From: Silene conica
Taxonomy: Eukaryota; Streptophyta; Magnoliopsida; Caryophyllales; Caryophyllaceae
DNA length: 64,000 nucleotides
Reading direction: 5' to 3'
Assembly: GCA_029255685.2 (NCBI GenBank)
Contig: CM055311.2
Span: 883,001-947,000 of the forward strand
The position numbers and the translations under genes are program-made. Shown here one piece after another: positions 1 through 10,787 of the stretch; position 1 is the stretch's first letter; each line of letters opens with the position of its first letter. The notes beneath the pieces were generated by a model, which was not told where the DNA came from, searched no databases, and was given only the letters and a program-made list of their open reading frames with translations.

Positions 1-1447
1 GATATTTAAAAGGCTCAAAAATTTGAATAAAACCCAAATATATGCTAAAATCAGTGATAAAGTTAAAAAAGAATCAGCAACATAGTGCTACTATTCTGCA
101 CACAGATTATGATCAGACTGTTTTGATCTTGAAACAAATTTTTAATGTTACTATTTGTGACGATGCTTAAAAATTTATTGATGTATAAGGACATAGGGTA
201 TTGGTGTGGTTATTTTATAGCAGATGGGAGTAGCGATGTCAAAATTTGAAATTAGCTGACTTAAAATTTAGCAGTGGTTCAAGGATAATTATTTAAATAA
301 CCTTGAAAAAACTCGAGAATTAAGTTTTGAAAATTTTCAATCGTATGTAGAGACGTGCATTGGAACTTGATTCCTCAACATCGTGATTTAAAGAAAATAT
401 GAATACATATTAAAGTTAAAAGAACTTGATTTATTGAGCGTTGGTTGGGTTATTTTAGGGTAGAGGATCGAAAGTGAGGTAATAGTCAAAGGGGTAAGGG
501 TGGGGTGAAGGAATAATAGATGCTAATGGCCGGTGATAATCGATGGTGAGATAATGCATGGTTGAGAAATTTAATTGCGAGTTTGGTTCGTTTGATTGAA
601 GATGGGCGTTTTAAAAAGAACATCGTTCGATTCGCCTAAAACGGTATTGTTTTTACGATTACTTTCCTTACTAAACTGCTCATTGAAACTACTTAGCTTA
701 ACATTTACTAAAGCATGACAAAATGAGTTGCAATATTGACGAAGAAGTGTTAGTATGGCTTAATAAATAAAAGAAAAGAAATTAAAAAAATAGTATTTGT
801 CACCGTAAGGCAAATGAATGAAAAATTTTAATTGTGGAAGGTCGTGATAGGGGAGGGGGTCGCAACGTTTGTGTAATGATGGGTGGGGAGTTGCATAAGG
901 TTGGTTACAAAGGGCTAGGGTTACGCATGTGGCGGGGCAGAAGGGGGAGGGATGAAGGGTTGTTGTGAGGTGTTGCTGCGATAGGGATGAGAAGGATGTC
1001 GTGTTGATTAAGGTGTTAAGGTGTGAACATCACCACTACGGTGGAAAGTCTGGTCTAGAAGCAAACCATCATAGTATATGTTTCTACTAGATGTCGAGGT
1101 AAAGGTGGATAAAACAGTAAATGAAAGCAAAGGTAGAGAATTGAGAGAGAACAAACAAGAGGGGGACAAACAAGAGGGGTAATGTGAAAAAAAACTACAA
1201 TGAAGTAAAACTAACTCTATATTGCGTAAATAAACAGATTATGGAATGTACAATAATTTACATCTACTCTTTTGATTCCGCCTCATAAGTTAAAAAGCCG
1301 AGAAAAAACAGAGTATTTCGAATAAAAATTAAGCAACGTACACTTACTGAAAATGCATGAGTAAACAAAGTGTGATTTTCTAATTTAATACTTTACTAAA
1401 TCCAAAAAGTATGTAAGTTTTTGTTTTTAATAATACTTTTCGTTACC
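1..1447. other. Intergenic DNA, no gene recognised
   Basis: AT-rich sequence without a convincing reading frame. Two G-rich patches stand out on the plus strand: about 491-510, and about 849-960 with several GGG to GGGGG runs. Because a Helitron-like 3' end follows at 1448-1477, part or all of this stretch could be the body of a non-autonomous Helitron. I could not find a convincing 5' TC end. Confidence 0.5.
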
Positions 1448-1477
1448 ACCCGTGCAGTGCACGGGTTCAAAGACTAG
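1448..1477 (+). mobile_element. Probable Helitron 3' terminus
   Basis: A near-perfect hairpin (CCCGTGCA, one unpaired G, TGCACGGG, at 1449-1465) is followed eight bases later by CTAG (1474-1477) and then T. A short GC-rich hairpin shortly before CTRR, with insertion next to a T, is the standard 3' end of plant Helitrons. The strand is plus and the body would extend leftwards. No Rep/helicase coding sequence is visible, so it would be a non-autonomous copy. The call rests only on the terminus. Confidence 0.55.
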
Positions 1478-4138
1478 TTTCCTCAAAAGTAAATTTGAAT
1501 TTAACCGTACAACAACAGTTGATATGCTCATTGCAAATTTAATCATGAAATCAATATTGACTTTCACTTTCTTTTGTTTCTTTAGCAAAGTTTGGGGTTT
1601 ATACTTTGATTGGGTTTGGTTTTGCGGTTCCGCAATAAAACTATTAACGACTGAATTGAGACATGCCCTGTCAAATTAGTGCAAGTAAATATCACAATGA
1701 CCGCCAGTTTTGTCCATTTAACATCAATAGTAGCGTGAATCCATCTCCTGGATCATAAACCATGCAAATAAAGATAGTGTTTGCACTCATTTGATGGATG
1801 GATGTCTTGTCGCTCTATTTGACAAAGAACGAGAGGTGGTGGAAACGGGGAGTGCGGTGGTTCCAATTTTGGTTGTCGGTTGAGGAAGGCTGGTGGCTAA
1901 GTGTCGAGGCGATTGCCACATGGGGGCTCGGTGGAATGGAGTACCTTTTCATTTCTTTTTCTTGCGCAGTAACATGCATAAATTTATGGGAAGGGTAATT
2001 TGGTCAAAAGCGCACTGCCTTGAATAAAATGTGTACTGCGAAAATCAATAGCCTAAAAAATAAAGAATATATACACGTGTAAAAGGCATTAATATGACCT
2101 AACCTAGCCCGAAACCCATATAAACCCGATCCATACAAATGTGGGTTTCACAAAATCGAATACATGGAACCGTATTTTACCTGAATCTAAAATGACTACA
2201 CCCGTAACTCGCCAGTTACGCGTGTTTGCGATATCCACCTACTAGCCATGCTTTCTCCAACTATTGGATATATTCTTCCCTAAAATGTGCCTTGAACAAC
2301 TTAACTTCCTCGTTAACGAGAGAAGCGTTTTTCAGATTGCAGCCTTGTTCTAGAATGACTTCTGGGTCTTACTCTACCCTAATCCTTGGGAGAATGCAGT
2401 GTTGCTTAAGTTGCTCCATCCGTGACAATAGTGAGAATAAAAACTACAACTACCCATGTACGAACGACATCGTTGGTAACCCAGAAAAGCTTTGCAAGGT
2501 GTATTTCCACCTCTGGACTTTTATGTTGGGCATATGAAGCTGAAAATTCGGTGGAAGAATACAAAACACTTGTCACATTGAAAAATGATTCTTGATAAAA
2601 ACAAAGAGAGTGACATGCTTGTATCAAAGCAAGGTTAAATCAGATTACACGATTCAATCTGCAAATGCTTGGATCCTGGCTTCTAAATCAGACTGTAGAT
2701 GCTTATATTGTGCATATATGCGAGAAAATTGCAACAAAATCAAACCCTGATAACCTTTTGTTGGGAAAATTTACCATGACCCAAGTTCCTGTGTATCTTA
2801 CATGTGGTTATTACACCAAAACAGTAACTCACACCTGATCACATCCAATACAAGACAAAACTGACTTGGGTCATGAGGCTTATCTCAGCTACTCGGTTGC
2901 CTTAGTGATCATATATACTATACTTAAAAGAGTCCTGCAGTGTAAGTGCGCAACATCTAGTAATTTAAAGAAAAAAGAACACAATTAACGAAGGCATATC
3001 ATTTAAGCACAGTCGCACAGACCAGCCGGATACATATGGAGATAACCGTAGAGCAGCCTCTACTTCAAAAACTCGAGATGGATAGGAAAACTTACCAACT
3101 CAAACTATGAACTATGAGCATGGTTTTAAATCACAGTATTGGTTTTAACTCAAACTTGACCCGCTGTTGTCCTGGTTTCGGTTATTGCAGTGAAATTTAT
3201 TTTTAAAAAACTTATGCAGATATTTCTATTGTCTATTTCATAAGATGCTATGAGTAAATATACAACACCAACAAGGACATCATCGAGCATTGTAGCCAAC
3301 AAATCTTCAGCATCACACATACCCATAAATCTATCTTTTGATAACCGAGACACAGCCCAAGAGAACGTTCCCCTTCAATTCCTCACCATGTCATTTTCAA
3401 CAAAACACGCTCTGCACTATGGACTTAGAAGAGGAGAGGGGTAAAATTTTGTTAAGTCCATGTTCATTGCAATACACACCACCTTACGCCCTTAGACTCC
3501 TTATGCGTATCCAAAATCTCCTTAACATAGTTTAATTACTTTAATAAAGGAGCCTAGTCAATTGAGGAAAATTTCAAATTTGATATTCTTTGTAATGTCC
3601 ACCTACTAGCTCCACAGAAACCCCAGCAACAGAAGCAATAGTGCTTTCTTCTGCAAACCAGAAACAGCATATAGTTCCACAACAAAACAGGAAAATGGGA
3701 AGGTATAACGATGACGATTGCAGTACTAAGGTCCTAAACTATTTGGAGGGTAAAAGGTAGATAGATATTCAAGTGAAAACATTTGTGAATAATGTATCAT
3801 CAAAACTGCCAAAACACGAGGTAACCGTACTGAATGGAGTAACTACTAACTAGGATAGGTTGATTCAACAAAAAGGAGAGTATAAGAAACAAGCGATCAG
3901 AAGATGCATTCAAAATTGTAAAAATGATAGTTGGACTTATATAATTAACAAAAATAAACAAAACATTTTTTTGGAAGGTCAGCAGCACCGCTCAAGAATG
4001 AACAAAGAGGGGCTGATGTGATTTTTCTAGACATATACTGGGTAGGTAACATGTTTATGTTCATCATCATCTCTAAAACAAGAGAAATGAGAAATCATAC
4101 CTAAGATATACTCACTCGTATAAAGCTAAAAGATATAA
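1478..4138. other. Intergenic DNA, no gene recognised
   Basis: Short open frames here show no recognisable domain. A pair of 11-bp inverted repeats (ATGACCCAAGT at 2776-2786, ACTTGGGTCAT at 2864-2874) could be the remains of a small foldback element. A 7-bp hairpin lies at 2203-2220. The last ~100 bases before 4139 should include the 3' UTR of the gene on the minus strand. Confidence 0.5.
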
Positions 4139-5443
4139 TCAGAGCTCAAATTCATCCTCGAGCTTCAGCTGCTCAACGGCGGCCTCTTCTTCCTCATCAT
4201 CAATGGCAAAGTAAGGATTATGAGGCTGGGGCTGAAACTTGTAGGCAGTGAAGACATAGAAGGCGAGGGTAGCCAACTCAGCAGCGACGACACTAGTCCA
4301 GAGATACCTGTAAGAGGTGATGGTCTCAAGCGCGTAGACAACAACCCTGGTGAAGTAGATGTAACAGATGACAACAACATAGTAATGTCGAAAGAGGGTG
4401 AGTTTCATAAGATTAACAGCGGCCTTGCCATCTGAGCGAGCAGCCTCTCTGAGGTTCTTGATGGACCAGACAATGGGGAAGAGGACGGCACAGCAGCAGA
4501 CGACATCAACGAGGAGGAAGAGCTGTTTCCAGGTAAGCCAGTCCTGAGCGAAGGGACTGGTCTCATCAATGACAACCTGTGCGACATTGGCGACAACCTG
4601 GAGAGGAATGACAATGATGAGGACCTTCTTCTCGCGATCCTGAAGGTAGGGTTTGAGGAAAGACCATCCAGTACCGATGAGGACAATGAGGGTAAAAAGA
4701 GTGATCCCTTTAAGGAAGCTGAATATGTAGAAGATAACATCCCAACCGTGTGCGCTACCAGTCCTCTTGATGTAAGACTTGTCCTCAGCCTCGCAAATGA
4801 GGTTGAGGGACTTGAGAAGGACTACGGCGAGCATGAATAGATGGATGCGGAAGACGGTGAGACGCTTTCGGTAGAGAATGAAAAGCCAGAAGACAGATAG
4901 AAAGCAGTAGACCATGGAGAGGGCGAAGTAGACCCTTGGCAACACAGTCCTGCCTGCAGAAAGGTAATCCCTCTGTCTGGACTTGCCGTCGAGGTTGTAC
5001 ATCGCAGAATGGACCTTCATTGATAACTTCAAATCATCATAGCAGTTGGCCAACACAAGGGTGTACTGATCAGAGTCAGTCTCGACATAGAGCGATCCGA
5101 AAGAGTCAGAGTTAGGTGGAGCCGCGCCCAGGGAGTTGAAAGTGTAGACCCGCTTCACAAGCTGAGACTCGAGGACACACGTGATCTCCGACTCCTCAAG
5201 CTGTTCAAGCACGTGCAGCCATGACTCCCTCGTAACAAGGAAGAAACCAACCTTAGAACGGTCAACGTTGGGGTTAGAAAGGGAAATGGAAGAGACGTTC
5301 AGCTCAAGACGACCCGTGTGTGTGAAACCGAACTCGTCGATGGGGATGATGGGACGGGAGTCGGATCGGATCACCGTCGTACGGATCTCGCCGAGGGAGA
5401 CGGAAATAAGAGATAACAACAATACAAGACGGAGGATCTCCAT
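4139..5443 (-). CDS. CAND7: CAND6/CAND7-like seven-transmembrane protein (GPR107/GOST family)
   Basis: Intact 434-residue protein in one uninterrupted frame. Residues 1-18 form a signal peptide (LRLVLLLSLISVSLG), followed by a ~150-residue lumenal/extracellular domain with cysteines near 89 and 134. Seven hydrophobic helices follow at about 171-191, 198-217, 234-258, 274-293, 306-328, 353-372 and 380-402. The tail is acidic (DDEEEE) and ends EDEFEL. From memory, Arabidopsis CAND6 and CAND7 share the conserved core (KSLNLICEAEDK, GWDVIFYIF, IGTGWSFLKP, IIVIPLQVVANVA) and a similar acidic tail ending in FEL. The family (lung seven-transmembrane receptor, GOST domain) includes animal GPR107/GPR108, linked to Golgi and endomembrane traffic; the plant members were proposed as candidate G-protein-coupled receptors. 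The chosen start is the first ATG and gives a full signal peptide. CAND6 and CAND7 cannot be told apart here. It is the only convincing host gene in the window. Confidence 0.93.
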   Translation of the reverse strand: MEILRLVLLLSLISVSLGEIRTTVIRSDSRPIIPIDEFGFTHTGRLELNVSSISLSNPNVDRSKVGFFLVTRESWLHVLEQLEESEITCVLESQLVKRVYTFNSLGAAPPNSDSFGSLYVETDSDQYTLVLANCYDDLKLSMKVHSAMYNLDGKSRQRDYLSAGRTVLPRVYFALSMVYCFLSVFWLFILYRKRLTVFRIHLFMLAVVLLKSLNLICEAEDKSYIKRTGSAHGWDVIFYIFSFLKGITLFTLIVLIGTGWSFLKPYLQDREKKVLIIVIPLQVVANVAQVVIDETSPFAQDWLTWKQLFLLVDVVCCCAVLFPIVWSIKNLREAARSDGKAAVNLMKLTLFRHYYVVVICYIYFTRVVVYALETITSYRYLWTSVVAAELATLAFYVFTAYKFQPQPHNPYFAIDDEEEEAAVEQLKLEDEFEL

Positions 5444-5726
5444 CTCTATCTAACTAATCACTAATCACTAATCGCTAATCACACCACACACTCACACACC
5501 AGATGCAGATCAGGAACACAAAGAAATGCAGATCAACCCAATCGCACCAACACACTCTCTCTCTTCTCTCTCCCTCTATTTTACCCTTCTTTGCCTTCTA
5601 TTTTCTACTCCTGTAATTGTAATTCCCCTCTTTTTAATTGGGACATGTCAACCATGCCGGCAACACTCTTGACTTTCTTTCTTTATTAAAAAAGTAAAAA
5701 CAAAACTAAAAACAAAATATAAATAT
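5444..5726 (-). promoter_or_regulatory. 5' UTR and remaining proximal promoter of the CAND6/7-like gene
   Basis: Between the ATG and the first transposon end there are only 283 bp. The part next to the gene holds four 7-bp tandem units (TAATCAC type, 5455-5482) and a CT-rich run on the plus strand (about 5560-5590), typical of plant 5' UTRs. Bases 5718-5726 (TATAAATAT) are the left target-site duplication of the MULE at 5727. No clear TATA box for the minus-strand gene was found, so the distal promoter may have been displaced some 32.6 kb by the insertions. Confidence 0.55.
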
Positions 5727-6473
5727 GGTTTTTTCTCAATGATGCCCTTGTGGTTTCTCTTTTCCCACTTGTACCCTGGTATAGCACTTTACTAGCCGTA
5801 CCCATAAACTTAATTAGTTAAATCCATTGACACGGCTGTCGCAAAATTATCAAAAATAAAACCTAACCGTTCTCAACTAAATGTAGCGGAGGTAGTCGGG
5901 TATCGAATCCACAGGAAGATGGAAATTTTATAGTTGAACAAGTCCGTCTTAAGTAACCGAAATTTGGGGTTTAGTAAAATTTGTCGCTAAGACTACGAGA
6001 GGAAGAGAGAAGGAAAATAAGAAAAGGGAGCACTAAGATTTTCGGTTCACCATGGCTACTAGGTTTGGTCTACGAATTAAGGACACTCTAAACACGGTTT
6101 GTGGGTATAGAAAAGGTCCTTTCGGTCCGCTATTCACCCTAAAACTATACTAACTTAGCTTCCGCCCTAATTAGTATGGTCCTAATAATCGTCGCAGAAC
6201 TACCCCTAAACCAATCTTCCGATCTAGGCCAAGAGGGTTTCTAAGCGGTCAATTGAGTGCGTCGACTCAAACAATTAACAGAAATAAAAATGCGACGGAT
6301 ACATACAAACCGAATTTCGGGTATCAAAAACGAATCAAACAACCTATGCCATGGCTACCCTAAATCCTAGTGTGAAAATTAGCTACACATGACTAAAAGG
6401 GGAACAACTATAACAATGAGTCGCATATACAGAAAGATAGCAGAAACTTTGATAAGAATCGGAATAAAATTAA

Positions 6474-7948
6474 GGGTTATTTAATAAAAATACTCAAAAC
6501 TATTAAGGTACTTCTCAAAATACTACAAACTATAATTTAACTACCAATATAATCAACTATTACACTCTTCTGATTTTAATAGAATTGGCTCTTTGTTAAC
6601 TTGTAATAACCGGTAAAAACTTCCCTTCATAATCTTCATCACCTTCCCAGTCACTATCCTAACAAATCTAAAAATAAAACCCCAAAAAACCCATTTAAAT
6701 TACCAAAAAATCAATCAAAAAACACTACTTAACCTAATTTAATATATGATATAACAAACCAAAATTGAAATAAGGATCTAAGGTTTTGACCTTTTTGCAA
6801 ATTTTAGTGCTATTATATCAAATTAGGATTTACCCCCAAATTTTAATGGGGATCTACAGTTTAAAAATCGAAATTAATATGGCGGTTTAAGGTTCAAAGT
6901 TCAAAGAGCAATACAGTTCCAGACATGAATGGTGTTGATAGTTGAAGTCTTGAAGATGGTGTCGGATTTCGGAACCCGAAACCAACTTTGGTTAATTAGC
7001 CCAACTTTGGTTAATTTGTGATATGTGAGCTTCCTGATCATCTGCGTGATTAGATTGTTGTTGTATTGCAGGTTAATAGAAATTATTGTCATAAGCATCC
7101 AATTCAATCTCATGGGTTGTCTGAGCACCGTCTTAACTTTAATGGCGGAGTGTTTAATACACAGAGAAAGATGAGCCATTCTTAAAGAGCACATGCATAT
7201 GCATTCATGGCACTTCGAATCTCATTCAAACTGGGAACCTTGATATAATTTGTCCCTGTGTGGACTAAAAGATACAATTAGACCGATCATGCGTAGTGAA
7301 CGAAGATGGTAAAGAGGTGAATTGGAGGAGATTAGTAGGGTTCATGTGTTCTGGAGAAAAAAAAAAGAAGATTAATGGTGTTAATTGGGTTTAAAGAAAT
7401 GATTAATTTTTTTTATTCATGAACTTAAATTGGCAGGTCATAAGGAATTGCTGAGAATTGTCGTATATCTCTTTAATGATTTCATCAAGTTGACAAAAAT
7501 GTATGTGTGTTCTGAAGGATCACAAATTCTTATTTGCAACGGCACTATTCGTCGCAAGCTTGTGACGGATACCGTTTTCTCTCACAAAATACCCATTTTT
7601 TCTCTCTCTGCAACATTATTCATGTGGTCCCCTTTCTCCACTAACTCATTTTATATCCATTTTACCTCACAAAATATCCGTCACAAATAATGACCCGTCG
7701 CAAGCAAGACTTACTACTGAAGGATAGAAAAGAAGGATAATGGATTAATGGTGTTTTCATAAGGTAATTAAAATAATTGAAGAAAGAAAAGGGAAAAAAT
7801 AGAAAGAAACCGGTTTAGCAGGTAGCCCTTCCACGCATTCTAGTAAAAGCGGATAGATGTGAAAGTTAGGTATATTGATAGTTAAATTAAAGATTGTAGT
7901 ATTTTAAGAAGCAACTCAATAGTTTGGAGTATTGTTATTAAATAACCC
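6474..7948. mobile_element. Second MULE (non-autonomous, long TIRs) inside LTR of A
   Basis: Flanked by a perfect 9-bp duplication TAAAATTAA (6465-6473, 7949-7957); the empty site is visible in the other A LTR near 36545. Ends GGGTTATTTAATAA... / ...TTATTAAATAACCC; the terminal inverted repeats stay recognisable for ~90 bp. Length 1475 bp. No transposase frame; a 97-codon minus-strand frame (6901-7194) resembles nothing I know. It contains the MITE at 7521-7716. Confidence 0.85.
7521..7716. mobile_element. Small MULE-like MITE nested in the second MULE
   Basis: Flanked by 9-bp direct repeats CTGAAGGAT (7512-7520, 7717-7725). The ends carry imperfect inverted repeats with the landmark words TTGCAACGG/CCGTCGCAAG and TGTGACGGATA/TATCCGTCACA. 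Length 196 bp, no coding capacity. Confidence 0.6.
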
Positions 7949-8190
7949 TAAAATTAAAAGACGAAATACCGGAATTATATAGCATATGATGAATGGAAGA
8001 GAGAATCTGTTTCGTAAACGAAAGAAAAGTACAAAATTAATGACTAAGAAATATTTTGGAGTAACAAAGTAACTAGGTTTTTTCTAGAAAGAAGAAGATA
8101 TCCCTCCTGTTCACGCCTCCTTCAGATTTTATAACAAAGCTGTTAAACGTATTATGACGTGAACAGGAAAGCTCAACAGGCAGCGAGTTC

Positions 8191-8458
8191 CTCGATCGAG
8201 TAGAAAAAGTCCTCGATCGAGGAGAATCCTCAAGCAATAGCTCGATCGAGAACACAATGTCCTCGATCGAGAGCTTCATCATGGCAACTTTTTCGACCGA
8301 GAATGGGAATCCCTCGAACGAGAGATAACGACTTAGCGAATACTCGATCGAGCATAAACGAACTCGATCGAGCATCCTTTCTTGTAAGAACTGGTCGATC
8401 GAGCATCCTTTCTTGTAAGAACCGGTCGATCGAGCCATAAACCTCTCGATCGACTGAC
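8191..8458. repeat. TCGATCGA dyad cluster in the LTR of A
   Basis: About ten copies of CTCGATCGAG or close variants (GTCGATCGAG, TCGAACGAG), mostly in pairs whose starts are 20-21 bp apart with an unrelated 10-11-bp spacer, for example 8191 and 8212. On the minus strand the cluster lies upstream of the LTR TATA-like box. The same arrangement occurs in the other LTR at about 36783-37016. Confidence 0.85.
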
Positions 8459-8723
8459 TTTGATCACCTCGAACACCCTTCCAACCTTGGGGATCTATTT
8501 CACGCGTCTTGGGGCAGCAAATTCCCATTCCGACTTCCCTATGCAAGCTTGAAAGACCACAAAAAGGCTAATTTGACTCCGCTCCGGCTCATTCCTAGCC
8601 TGCAAATAATGCGAAACAAACCAAAGTAGACTATTCGGGGGAAAATCGTAGCAAAATACTACGGAAAAGGCGTACAAATGTGTGCTAAAAAGGCCAAAAG
8701 GTCTATATGAAATGCACACATCA

Positions 8724-8760
8724 AACTTCCCCAAACCAACCCTGTGCTTGTCTTCAAGCA
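8724..8760 (-). promoter_or_regulatory. Polypurine tract of A with adjacent hairpin
   Basis: Read on the minus strand: a hairpin (GCTTG, loop AAGA, CAAGC; 8746-8759) is followed by the G-rich stretch GGTTGGTTTGGGGAAGTT directly before the 3' LTR. The tract has the position and purine-rich makeup of the plus-strand primer. Confidence 0.7.
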
Positions 8761-10787
8761 AACTAAAATGCAATCTAAATGCAAATTAAAGGACCTAAGA
8801 GACAGAGTAAATCTCAAAGCTACCTACAGTCAATGCCAAACGATTTTGTGCACACAATCAATCAATGCCAAGCTCAGAAAGGAGCGTACGAATTTATATA
8901 GATCAAGGAAAACGTGTTAGGCTTTTGACTTTGCAAGACTCGTATAATTTCGGACTCTCCTGGACTCTCTCTTCTCTCAATCAAGCAAATGGTAAATTAT
9001 ATGTGTAAAAGAGAGGAAGAAAGTATAGACTCTCGCCTAAACTACGACCAACAAATCATGCATGCTAGACTAGTATGAATGAAGATTTCAAGCACCGTAC
9101 ACACGCACAACCACCGTCGATGTCCATTACACGCCGAACTATTGCAAAAATTTGGGAAAGTGAGGCTAAATGGGACAGAAGGAGCAAGACAAGTATGGAT
9201 ATGGTGAGGTTAAAGCCGAGCTAGGACCGACAAACCAAATGAAAACGCATCCCCAACTCTTGACTTAAACATTAAGCACATTGCTTTCGAATTCAGCAAA
9301 CACATCTCAACCCAAATAGTAATTCCAACTGACAACCGAATTATTTGATTTTTCCATTTCTTTTCCATCATTTTTGCTCCTTTTTTTTTCGGAATTTTCT
9401 TTTGAATTTTTTTTTTCAGTTGGTAAACAGTGTTGATTCCTCTCGATCAACCGAAATTGGTGGTCGATCGAGGACTTTCTTTTCCAAACTTCTTGATCGA
9501 ACAAAAAGGTGCTCGATCGAGGATAAATTTCCCAAAAGCTTTCGACCGGGCATTATTTTTTTAGCATACTCCTCGATCGAGCTACAAAAGCTCTCGATCG
9601 AGCAAAAATTCAGCAGAGCATCCCCATTCCTTTTGTACGCACTCCAAAACATTGAAAACAAGCCAAAACTGATACAATAAGGTAAATTCCTTCACCACTT
9701 CCTACCTCAGCATAAAGGCAAACAAAATATAGGATGTAGTTAAGGGATAAAAAGACAATTTTGGCTAAACGTGGAGGTAAATGGGTAAACGAAGAAGGGG
9801 GTGATGCAATAGTTCTCCGAACGTGTAATTCCATCCTCTAACCGGTACGTGCAGGCAATAAGAAATCAGAACTCATACACTTGCAAAACATGAAAAGTAG
9901 GGAGTACTACTCACAGTCCTAAAATTACCGGTCATGGATGTCACCAGTTTAAGGCTCTAAAACTCAGAAAGTGTAGTAGTTTGCCAAAACTACGAGTCAA
10001 GTCTAATGGTCTAACACAGAGTCCACAACAAAAATTCGAGATAACGCTCAAGACGCACTAGACAGAGATTGAAATGGCACGGTATGGCATATAGCTGACT
10101 ATAGAATGCTACATCATCATTGAAATACTCCTATCTGACTCGACTAAAATGAAAAAAATAAAATTTGTTTTGTGTGTTTTTTTTGAAAATGCAAGGAATT
10201 GAAAAACGAATGCATTGCGAAATTTAAACCTGAAGACTAAAATGCAGACACAAGATGAATGCTTAACCTCCCCAAACCAAACCGTACAATGCCCTCATTG
10301 TACAAAATGGAAAGAAAAGAAAATGCAAAGGGGACAAGGGAGTCGAAAAACTTACAGAAGAGTGTGCAAAAGGGCCTCCCCAAACCGAATCAGAAGATGA
10401 GGTTGAAAAGGAGGTCGATTAGACCTGAATTAGCTCGGTCGAGAAAAAGAGGTGTCGATCGAGGATAAAAATCACTTGATCGACTGCTCCGAATGTGAAA
10501 ATACCTCGATCGAGCTCCTGCAACAATAGATCGAAGAAAAACACAAAAGGAACCTCTCGATCGAAACAAACAGGTGCTCGATCGAGAGGTTTGCTGCACA
10601 AAACGTCTAATCAAAACCTGAAATGTCTGATCTAAACAAACAGAAGGGAAACAGTTCGAAAAGTAACGAGAATTGTTCAAAAATTAACAACTAAAACATC
10701 CGGGTTGCCTCCCGGAAAGCTCAGGTTTACGAGGTCCCGCACCACCTACGAGCTTTAATCGTCATGCTCATCAAATTTGTCGAAAAA
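8761..10787 (-). other. 3' noncoding region of A with palindrome clusters
   Basis: About 2 kb between the integrase region and the 3' LTR with no convincing frame. It contains two further TCGATCGA-type clusters (about 9441-9605 and 10430-10585), again largely as pairs ~21 bp apart, and an internal hairpin plus G-rich module at 10265-10303. A T-rich run lies at 9370-9418. No env-like ORF is recognisable here. Confidence 0.7.
10265..10303 (-). promoter_or_regulatory. Internal hairpin plus G-rich tract in A
   Basis: Minus strand: perfect 8-bp stem GTACAATG / CATTGTAC with loop AGGG (10284-10303), followed by GGTTTGGTTTGGGGAGGTT (10265-10283). It copies the layout of the terminal polypurine tract module of the same element ~1.5 kb downstream. 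Confidence 0.65.

Larger units (their letters stand above)
5828..8723 (-). repeat. 3' LTR of element A
   Basis: Begins TGACACGG and ends ACACATCA on the plus strand, and matches 34995-37288 over most of its length. Without the 1475-bp MULE and its duplication it is ~1.4 kb. On the minus strand a TATA-like box (TATATAAT, complement of 7974-7981) lies ~210 bp downstream of the TCGATCGA palindrome cluster (8191-8458). A ~31-bp palindrome-bearing unit is present twice here and once in the other LTR. Confidence 0.85.

Noticed and set aside
2203-2220. Hairpin CGTAACT/AGTTACG
   Set aside because: Single short stem without terminus or duplication; may be chance.
2226-3535. Several 60-100-codon frames between 2226 and 3535
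   Set aside because: No domain, composition or splice-site support; typical of chance frames in AT-rich DNA.
4220-4740. Frames overlapping the CAND6/7-like gene on both strands
   Set aside because: Shadows of a strongly conserved gene; no independent homology.
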